Shown here piece by piece: positions 1 through 5,120 of a stretch of 5,137 bases of DNA (its first letter is position 1; every line of letters starts with the position of its first letter). A program made the translations under genes and the position numbers. The notes beneath the pieces are model-generated. The model saw only the letters and a list, made by a program, of their open reading frames with translations. It was not told the origin of the DNA and searched no databases. The stretch comes from Candidatus Aenigmatarchaeota archaeon (lineage in GTDB: Archaea; Aenigmatarchaeota; Aenigmatarchaeia; GW2011-AR5): contig JACQIH010000041.1 of assembly GCA_016198625.1 (NCBI GenBank), positions 1 through 5,137 on the forward strand, in the 5' to 3' direction.

Positions 1-2
1 CC

Positions 3-224
3 ACGGATTTCACGAAATCGCTGTGCCTGGGCAGGCAGGCGGTCATAGACCAGGACGACCTGCAATATTATGACGACTACGGGCGCCTGCTGGCTGTGGT
101 CCATTGCAACGGCACCAACGTCAACAAAGCTTTGCTGGAAAGCAGACACGCCGTCCTGTACAAGATATTCTGCGACGAGAGCGAGTTCGGCGGCACGGAG
201 TGGGCGAAGAAAGCGGGATGCTGA
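3..224 (+). CDS. Staphylococcal-nuclease-like (thermonuclease family) protein, C-terminal part only
   Basis: This is the last 73 codons of an SNase-fold nuclease whose start lies left of the window. Family members hydrolyse DNA and RNA using Ca2+ and are usually exported. The clearest signature is DDYGRLLAVV (fragment residues 24-33), which matches the DKYGRGLAYI region of S. aureus nuclease, so Arg28 (positions 84-86) corresponds to catalytic Arg87. It is followed by GTNVNKALLE, the usual helix after that strand. The tail FCDESEFGGTEWAKKAGC, with Cys57 and a terminal Cys73, fits a common C-terminal form of exported SNase-like proteins and may form a disulfide (inference). The other catalytic residues (equivalents of Asp21, Arg35, Asp40, Glu43) lie outside the window, so activity cannot be judged. 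No other reading frame is open across positions 1-224. Its stop is only 2 bp from the stop of convergent dapA. The family call is firm; substrate and location are inferred. Confidence 0.85.
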   Translation, partial: TDFTKSLCLGRQAVIDQDDLQYYDDYGRLLAVVHCNGTNVNKALLESRHAVLYKIFCDESEFGGTEWAKKAGC

Positions 225-226
225 AT

Positions 227-1285
227 TTATCTGCCAATGGCTTCTACGTACGGCTTTAATCTCTGGCCAACATCGACGCGAAAGAATCTGCCCAATGTAT
301 CGAAAGAATCGGGAGTTCGTAAGTACGCCGACGCAAGCCTCCTGCCTACTTCTTGATATCCATCTTCTGGAAGTTCATCAAGAGGTGGTCTAACAGCTGG
401 CGACGAAATCATTCCTAGAAGATAAGCAGCTGCCTTTACAGGTATAGGATTTCTGAAAGTATCTTCTTCTCCAATTCTGTCGTCGAAAGCAGTTAAACCT
501 ACCATGCCGTTCAAAGGTTCAAGACAAACGAGTAAAGTTTCTTGACTATTATATTTTCCATCATGAACAAATTCTGCAAATCTTTGGTACTCGCCTGGAA
601 GAAGATTGCTCATGACAGATATGACACCCACGCCTTCTATTTCAGGGTCACTCATCAGCGCGTATGTTTTGTCATCATCGCCAGAAAGAATTTTGAAACT
701 ATGCCTGTCAAAGCCTGCGTCACGTGCATGTTGTCTTGTCGTTTTCGCGACATCCAATGCTGTGGCGCCGCTTGCCTCTTTCACGCCGATAATGTTTGGG
801 TGTGCCTTTGCCAATTCTATCATTGTACTTGGCTTGTATTCAGCAGCGCCCCGCGGCTGGATGTTGTACATTATGATAGGCAGGTTATGCGCCGCTTCTG
901 AAACGGGGTCAAAATATCTTCGTCTTATTCCAATCTGGGGCGGCTTGTTGTAATATCCCATAACGTGCAATGTTGCATCAGCGCCGTCTTCAAACGCTTC
1001 TAATGTTCTTTGTACCGCAGTTGCGGTATCGTAATCGCCAGCGCCCACAATTACAGGCACATCCCTGCCGGAAGACCTGACGCGCTTTATAACCCTTTTG
1101 TTTATCATACCCTGTTCACGATGCAACGTAGGCGATTCCCCGGTGGTTCCGCCAACAACAAAACCATTTATTCTATTTTGCAGCTGGTAATCAACCCATC
1201 TGTCAAGTTCATACCAATTTATTCTGCCGTCAGGATGAAAAGGCACAGGAAGAGCGCTTATCGCGCCTTCGAATTTTTGAAGCAT
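227..1285 (-). CDS. dapA: 4-hydroxy-tetrahydrodipicolinate synthase (DapA), long form with C-terminal extension
   Basis: Class I aldolase of the DHDPS/NAL superfamily. DapA condenses pyruvate with L-aspartate-4-semialdehyde, the first step of the diaminopimelate/lysine branch, in the cytoplasm. Visible residues with E. coli equivalents: GTTGE at 46-50 (Thr47 = Thr44), YYNKP at 111-115 (Tyr112 = Tyr107), Tyr140 (= Tyr133), Arg145 (= Arg138, the semialdehyde carboxylate ligand) and Schiff-base Lys169 in GVKEASG (= Lys161). The conserved NPIPVKAA stretch is at 279-286. Keeping Arg138 and lying beside hom favour DapA over the sialate or keto-sugar aldolases of the same family. At 352 residues it is about 60 longer than the usual ~292: extra residues lie near 186-196 and 265-277, and the last ~28 extend past the normal end. 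Most lysine-feedback residues of the E. coli enzyme are replaced (His53 to Arg56, His56 to Gly59, Asn80 to Tyr85, Glu84 to Thr89). The ATG at 1285 is chosen because a TATA-like box lies about 34 nt upstream and the protein starts at the normal family position. Confidence 0.9.
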   Translation of the reverse strand: MLQKFEGAISALPVPFHPDGRINWYELDRWVDYQLQNRINGFVVGGTTGESPTLHREQGMINKRVIKRVRSSGRDVPVIVGAGDYDTATAVQRTLEAFEDGADATLHVMGYYNKPPQIGIRRRYFDPVSEAAHNLPIIMYNIQPRGAAEYKPSTMIELAKAHPNIIGVKEASGATALDVAKTTRQHARDAGFDRHSFKILSGDDDKTYALMSDPEIEGVGVISVMSNLLPGEYQRFAEFVHDGKYNSQETLLVCLEPLNGMVGLTAFDDRIGEEDTFRNPIPVKAAAYLLGMISSPAVRPPLDELPEDGYQEVGRRLASAYLRTPDSFDTLGRFFRVDVGQRLKPYVEAIGR

Positions 1286-1310
1286 GATAAACCCTGCTCT
1301 TATATGAAAT

Positions 1311-1323
1311 AAGTCTTTTAATT
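1311..1323 (-). promoter_or_regulatory. TATA-like promoter element of dapA
   Basis: On the minus strand this reads AATTAAAAGACTT, an A/T-rich block centred about 34 nt before the dapA ATG. Archaeal TATA boxes lie about 25-30 nt before the transcription start, so the mRNA would begin within about ten bases of the start codon. The only Shine-Dalgarno-like bases are a weak AGGG about 8 nt before the ATG. The same sequence, with one extra A and one base change, precedes hom. The assignment rests on position and composition alone. Confidence 0.5.
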
Positions 1324-1332
1324 TGTATGGTC

Positions 1333-1356
1333 AAAAGCGAAACCTTCGCAGAAAAA
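1333..1356 (-). terminator. Short hairpin flanked by T-tracts after hom
   Basis: Downstream of the hom stop on the minus strand, a T5 run (1352-1356) is followed by a perfect 5-bp inverted repeat, GCGAA-GGT-TTCGC (1337-1349, 3-nt loop), and then T4 (1333-1336). Archaeal RNA polymerase commonly terminates on U-rich tracts, and the hairpin could help. It ends about 10 bp before the dapA TATA-like box, which suggests that hom and dapA are at least partly separate transcripts. The stem is short, so confidence is moderate. Confidence 0.4.
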
Positions 1357-1377
1357 TTACGGAAGAATTACAGATTA

Positions 1378-2649
1378 TCACTGCTCAATCCTGATATAAA
1401 CTGGAGTTCCGACCACCCTATCAAGAGCTGAAAGTTCTTCGAGAGCTTTTTGGATAACCGCTTCCGGCGTTTCTTCTATAGTTATTATATTCGGAAAAAC
1501 TTCCTCGCGTCCTATGCGTCGCCTGTATTTTCTCCTTTGTATCGAATCTTCTACTTGTATTCCATGAGACCCGAAAACTCCGGTAACTGCAGACAATGTG
1601 CCCGGAACATGCTTGAGGTTCATCCTGAAATAGCCCCTTGTCCGCACCTTTTCAGGCCCTACTATCCTGAGAGAAGACCTTAATTCCGGAAGGCTATCAC
1701 TAACGCCCCTTTCCTTATTCCTTGCAGCGCGGAATATGTCAGAAAGAACGGCGCTCGTGGTTGGTTTCCTGCCCGCACCTCTGCCATAATACATCTGCGG
1801 CCCGCACAAATCCCCTTCCAAATACACGGCATTGTATTCATATCTCACGCCTGCCAGGGGATGATTCTGCGGAATTAATGTAGGATGAACCCTTAATTCA
1901 AGCGTATTCCCGCGTCTTTTCGCCACGCCCAGAAGTTTCACTGAAAGCCCTTCTTCAGCAGCGTAATCAATGTCTTCTGATGCTATGCCGGTAATCCCTT
2001 CGCAATAAATCTTGTCGGGATCAACAGGCGTGTCAAAGGCTAACGAAGCAAGGATTGCAAGCTTGTCCCTTGCGTCCCTTCCACTCACGTCAAGTTCGGA
2101 ATTCGCTTCGGCAAAGCCCCTACTTTGGGCATCTTTCAGGGCTTCGTCGTAACTCATCTCTTCACTCTGCCTTGTAAGGATGTAATTTGTCGTTCCATTA
2201 AGAATTGCCAGGATTCTGCTTATCTGGTTCGCGCTTAGGCTCTCCCTCATCACCCTGATTACAGGCACGCCACCAGCTACGGCGCCCTCAAAAAACACAT
2301 CAACGCCCTTTCGTCTTGCTGCATCGAATATTTCTCTGCCATACTTGGCTATCAATACTTTGTTTGCAGTGACAACGCTCTTGCCTCTTTCCAGCGATTG
2401 CATGATGTATTCGCGCGCGGGTTCCTCGCCTCCCATAATCTCCACAACAATTTTTATTTCGGGATCATCGATTATGCGGTAAGGGTCTGTAGTAAGCCTT
2501 GCACGCGCGCCTCTTTTCTTGCCTAAATCCTGAACGGCTGCCATTTTCAAGTAGATTTGTCCAGGCTTGCGCCTGTCGCTCAATAAGTATTCAACAACGC
2601 CCGTGCCGACATTCCCCAAGCCCAACATTCCTATTACTGTGGGTGCCAT
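1378..2649 (-). CDS. hom: Homoserine dehydrogenase with C-terminal ACT domain
   Basis: Reduces L-aspartate-4-semialdehyde to homoserine with NAD(P)H, the committed step toward threonine and methionine; cytoplasmic. The N-terminal Rossmann fold shows GLGNVG at 10-15. TANKVLIAKYG at 94-104 contains the conserved Lys97, and NGTTNYIL at 151-158 is a family signature. The catalytic stretch at 178-197 keeps Glu181, Asp187, Asp192 and Lys196, equivalent to yeast Glu208, Asp214, Asp219 and Lys223. YGRGAGRKPTTSAV (288-301) is the conserved nucleotide-side loop. Residues ~335-420 form one ACT domain (HVPGTLSAVTGVFGSHGI), as in the usual ~430-residue single-function enzymes with amino-acid feedback. The ACT position that is normally Asp before PG is His347, and a very basic loop lies at 371-382, so the effector response may differ. 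There is no aspartokinase fusion. The ATG at 2649 fits a Rossmann motif starting at residue 10 and a TATA-like box about 26 nt upstream. dapA follows 92 bp downstream on the same strand. Confidence 0.95.
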   Translation of the reverse strand: MAPTVIGMLGLGNVGTGVVEYLLSDRRKPGQIYLKMAAVQDLGKKRGARARLTTDPYRIIDDPEIKIVVEIMGGEEPAREYIMQSLERGKSVVTANKVLIAKYGREIFDAARRKGVDVFFEGAVAGGVPVIRVMRESLSANQISRILAILNGTTNYILTRQSEEMSYDEALKDAQSRGFAEANSELDVSGRDARDKLAILASLAFDTPVDPDKIYCEGITGIASEDIDYAAEEGLSVKLLGVAKRRGNTLELRVHPTLIPQNHPLAGVRYEYNAVYLEGDLCGPQMYYGRGAGRKPTTSAVLSDIFRAARNKERGVSDSLPELRSSLRIVGPEKVRTRGYFRMNLKHVPGTLSAVTGVFGSHGIQVEDSIQRRKYRRRIGREEVFPNIITIEETPEAVIQKALEELSALDRVVGTPVYIRIEQ

Positions 2650-2666
2650 TGGTTCAGTTCCTGCAC

Positions 2667-2680
2667 AAGACTTTTTAATT
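2667..2680 (-). promoter_or_regulatory. TATA-like promoter element of hom
   Basis: The minus strand reads AATTAAAAAGTCTT. The A/T core (2671-2680) is centred about 26 nt before the hom ATG, which places transcription initiation at or next to the start codon, as in leaderless archaeal mRNAs. No convincing Shine-Dalgarno sequence lies before the ATG. It is nearly identical to the dapA element. Confidence 0.55.
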
Positions 2681-2692
2681 ATGAGTTCGCCA

Positions 2693-2725
2693 AAGTCCCC
2701 TTTACGCCAGAATCACGGAGGACTT
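2693..2725. repeat. Inverted repeat in the divergent hom / surface-protein promoter region
   Basis: Perfect 6-bp arms, AAGTCC (2693-2698) and GGACTT (2720-2725), lie 21 bp apart between the two divergent TATA-like boxes. The position would suit a regulator acting on either or both genes. Short arms like these can arise by chance, so this is only a candidate operator. The rest of the 134-bp intergenic region shows only a small GCT repeat near 2732-2740. Confidence 0.25.
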
Positions 2726-2750
2726 ACGGGGGCTGCTGCTGCGCTGAGGC

Positions 2751-2760
2751 GTATTTATTT
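2751..2760 (+). promoter_or_regulatory. TATA-like promoter of the CWB2 surface-protein gene
   Basis: The sequence GTATTTATTT is centred about 28 nt before the ATG at 2784. It stands out as A/T-rich after a GC-rich stretch. The spacing predicts a leaderless or nearly leaderless transcript, and there is no Shine-Dalgarno sequence in the 20 nt before the ATG, in line with the other genes here. Confidence 0.5.
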
Positions 2761-2783
2761 CTATCCTCGCAATAATTCTAAAC

Positions 2784-4802
2784 ATGAACGGAAGGTCCAT
2801 ACCGGGCGTTTTCGCGTTTTCTTTTGCGCTGATTCTGATTTCTTCACTGGCTTTCGCGCAGAACATCGACAAGGCCCTGATTGTTAGCGACATAACATCG
2901 GCTGATTTCATGATAGCCAAAGCCGCGGGCGAGAAGGCCGGGATACCCGTGCTCATTGCTGCGGCCGGCGAGGCGTCAGAAGAATTACGCGCGCAACTTA
3001 CGGACCCTTCGCTGAACCCCAAAATCGTCATTCTTGTCGGCGGCCCTTCCGTGATAAAGCCCGAAGCTGAGCGGCAGATACAGGACTGGGGATACCAGAC
3101 CGTGCGCCTGTGGGGCGTTGAACGCACCGGCACTGCCGTACATGTAGCCAAATACTTCTGGCAGGAAGGCGCTGCCTGCGCCGTGCTTGCGGACGACACC
3201 AAGGACAGCGACGCGGACACCGAGCTGCAGAACGATGCCGTGACCGCTGCTGCCGAGGAGAAATGCCCTGTCGTTCCCGTGCCGAAAGGCAAGGTCCCTG
3301 CGGAAGTCCTTGAACTGCTGGGCGACCTCGGGGTCGGGAAAGTAAATATTCTAGGAGAGGACAACGAGGAAAGGAGGGCGCATCTGGCTTCTTTCGAGAA
3401 AAGGTTCAGGAAGAAAGCCGACATCGAGTCAGCTGCGCTTGACGTCAAAGGAAAACTTGTCATCATCGCCGCGCCGAACTGGAAGGATGTTTTGGGGACA
3501 GGCGGCGTTCCTTCCGAGAGAAGCGTTGTCAGGATTGTGAATAATGCCGACCAGACTCCGGCGCTGGCAGAGCTTATCAAAAGCAGGAACATCACGGACG
3601 TCCGCGTTGTCGGAAACCCCGTGCTCGCGCAGCAGATATCGGATCAGCTGTCTGCCGCCAACATTACCGTGAAGATAACGAGCGGCTCGCGCGGCAATGT
3701 CAGCATCCAGACATTCAGGGAGAACATGGAAAAATGGCGCGAGAAAGTCCAGGAAGAGAAGAACAGGCTTGACTCGAACCGGGAAAAAGTCAGGGGCAAG
3801 ATGCTCGAAAGGCTGAATGAAAGCGAGGCCGAGGTGTCGCAGCTTGAAATAGAGCTCGAAGAGATTTCCAGCGAGGCGCCCGACACGGCGGCGACAAGGA
3901 ACGCGATATCCCTCGCGAAGCAGGACATAGCATTCGCGAAATCGGGCCTTGCGGGTGCGCGCGGCAAGGTCGATGCAGGGCAGTTTGAGGACGCCCGCAG
4001 GCAGATGCATCACGTTGTCTCTGTTGTGAAAAAGGACCTTCATTTGCTTGGAAAGCTTGTGAAAGCCGAGGAAAGGATAGCCGAGAAGCTGCGCGACGAG
4101 GAGCAGGAAACCGCCGAGGCCGAGAAGGAAAGCCTGAACAGGCTCAGCGAGGCGGACAGGATAATCGCGCGAATTGACCGGTGCGTAGGGAAGGAAGACG
4201 TGGAGAAGCTTATTGCAAAAGCAAGGCAGCTTCATGAGGACCTCAAACAGGCAAAGGCCGAGAACAACCAGACGAAAGTCGCGCGCCTGCTTGTGGAGTC
4301 GCGGGACGTCGCGTCGCACGCGAAGATGCTCGGCGATCTGTGCAGGAAGCGCGGAGAAATCTCGGACAAGCTGAGAAAGATAGCCGAGAAGCGCGCTGAG
4401 ATTGCGGAGAGAGCGAGAACTGCTGCAGCCGTGAAGGCCGAGGACAAATTCGAGGTAAAGGTCGACGTTCCGGGCAGCGTTGTCGTCAACCAGAGCTTCA
4501 AAGCGACATGGCGCGTGGAATCATCAAGCCGCAAGCAAATCACGCACACCGCCGCGCATTTTGACTACATGTCGCACGGCAGCGAGTTTACAACAGAAAC
4601 CACGCCAGCCGCTTCGGGCTATCCGATGCTGACGCAGGATTTCGCAAGGGGACTGCACAGCATACCGGACACATTCACGGCGTCGATAACGCCGGCCCAG
4701 GAAGGCACGTTGTATATTCGCGGCCACGCCATAATCGACGGGAAGAACTACTGGACCGACGAGAAGAAAATCGAAGTGAAGACGTCGGCGGCGGGATACT
4801 GA
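2784..4802 (+). CDS. Secreted cell-wall-binding-repeat (CWB2-like) protein with coiled-coil stalk and beta-rich C-terminal domain
   Basis: A 672-residue exported protein of unknown specific function. Residues 1-26 are a Sec signal peptide: a short basic start, a hydrophobic core and AFA|Q as the likely cleavage site. Residues ~27-305 resemble three CWB2 (Pfam PF04122-type) repeats. The clearest marks are IVILVGGPSVI (81-91) and VRLWGVERTGTAVHVAKYFW (107-126), the counterpart of the family's R-x-x-G-x-x-R-x-x-TA motif. Repeats two (~108-215) and three (~220-300, with VRVVGNPVLAQQISDQL) are more diverged. Known CWB2 proteins such as C. difficile Cwp proteins carry three repeats and bind anionic wall polymers; the archaeal ligand is unknown. 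Residues ~308-552 are highly charged Glu/Lys/Arg/Ala helix, predicted coiled coil, with a Pro/Gly break at 363-370. Residues ~555-667 look like a beta-sandwich with His588, His592, His598, His625 and His648. There are six N-x-S/T sequons (Asn269, 293, 305, 345, 495, 569) and no C-terminal membrane anchor. The start is supported by the signal peptide and TATA spacing. The domain call is good; the role is inferred. Confidence 0.85.
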   Translation: MNGRSIPGVFAFSFALILISSLAFAQNIDKALIVSDITSADFMIAKAAGEKAGIPVLIAAAGEASEELRAQLTDPSLNPKIVILVGGPSVIKPEAERQIQDWGYQTVRLWGVERTGTAVHVAKYFWQEGAACAVLADDTKDSDADTELQNDAVTAAAEEKCPVVPVPKGKVPAEVLELLGDLGVGKVNILGEDNEERRAHLASFEKRFRKKADIESAALDVKGKLVIIAAPNWKDVLGTGGVPSERSVVRIVNNADQTPALAELIKSRNITDVRVVGNPVLAQQISDQLSAANITVKITSGSRGNVSIQTFRENMEKWREKVQEEKNRLDSNREKVRGKMLERLNESEAEVSQLEIELEEISSEAPDTAATRNAISLAKQDIAFAKSGLAGARGKVDAGQFEDARRQMHHVVSVVKKDLHLLGKLVKAEERIAEKLRDEEQETAEAEKESLNRLSEADRIIARIDRCVGKEDVEKLIAKARQLHEDLKQAKAENNQTKVARLLVESRDVASHAKMLGDLCRKRGEISDKLRKIAEKRAEIAERARTAAAVKAEDKFEVKVDVPGSVVVNQSFKATWRVESSSRKQITHTAAHFDYMSHGSEFTTETTPAASGYPMLTQDFARGLHSIPDTFTASITPAQEGTLYIRGHAIIDGKNYWTDEKKIEVKTSAAGY

Positions 4803-4808
4803 AACCCC

Positions 4809-5120
4809 TCAGATTATCCAATACGTTCTTCCATCTTGCCATTCAGGACGAACTTTAAATCTGCCGACATACTTTCCCTGATTCAGTTCAATTGCAGTCA
4901 CGGGCGCAACATAGGGTACAAGTTTGCCGCCCCGGTTCAAAGGGTTCTGAACATCAACCAAGACCGCTTTTTGATTCTTTACTACAATGTTATAGCCGTG
5001 AATCCCTGACTTTAAGGGTTCTTCATAAAGCCCGATTATCAGGAAACTTCCTTCTCCTTTTTGGCAGCAAAGCTGGCCTATGATAGACAGCTGAAGAATA
5101 CGCTTATGTTTAATCTTTAT
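4809..5120 (-). CDS. Unrecognised protein frame, 103 codons, without an ordinary start codon
   Basis: I do not recognise this protein. The minus strand is open from just after a TGA at 5121-5123 to the TGA at 4809-4811, which lies 6 bp from the stop of the convergent surface-protein gene. The product reads as a plausible small beta-rich protein: alternating hydrophobic stretches (FLIIGLY at 26-32, IVVKNQKAVLVDVQ at 45-58, KLVPYVAPVTAIEL at 66-79) and an aromatic end with DGRTYW at 96-101, counting the first codon, ATA, as 1. No ATG or GTG is in frame, and the only TTG is near codon 54. Counting from ATA, the beginning (KIKHKR then ILQLSIIGQL) resembles a weak signal peptide, so a lost ATG is possible. 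Alternatively, the A/T-rich ATTAAACAT at about 5107-5115 could be a TATA box, placing initiation near the ATC/ATA codons at 5079-5084. It may be a pseudogene, a non-canonical start or a sequencing error. The other strand's 63-codon frame here is less protein-like. Confidence 0.45.
   Translation of the reverse strand: MKIKHKRILQLSIIGQLCCQKGEGSFLIIGLYEEPLKSGIHGYNIVVKNQKAVLVDVQNPLNRGGKLVPYVAPVTAIELNQGKYVGRFKVRPEWQDGRTYWII

Noticed and set aside
70..393. 107-codon plus-strand frame overlapping the nuclease end and the dapA end
   Set aside because: It runs out of frame through the conserved SNase motif and antisense through dapA, and its product has no family-like features.
542..953. Two overlapping plus-strand frames opposite dapA
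   Set aside because: Both are shadows of conserved DapA codons, including the YYNKP and Schiff-base lysine regions on the other strand.
2730..2745. GCTGCTGCTGC triplet run as a microsatellite or functional repeat
   Set aside because: It is only about three and a half copies, which is unremarkable in GC-rich intergenic sequence.
2702..3595. 297-codon open frame on the minus strand inside the surface-protein gene
   Set aside because: It is antisense to a well-supported gene and its product is Ser/Ala/Thr-rich low complexity without recognisable motifs. It is typical of a reverse-strand frame opened by GC-biased codons.
3429..4319. 296-codon minus-strand frame opposite the coiled-coil region
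   Set aside because: It is a mirror of the charged helix codons (Leu, Arg and His runs), has no domain signal, and the plus-strand frame has a signal peptide, promoter and family motifs.
4892..5083. 63-codon plus-strand frame downstream of the surface protein
   Set aside because: It overlaps the more protein-like minus-strand frame, has no promoter and has an Arg/Ser/Gln-rich composition without hydrophobic patterning.
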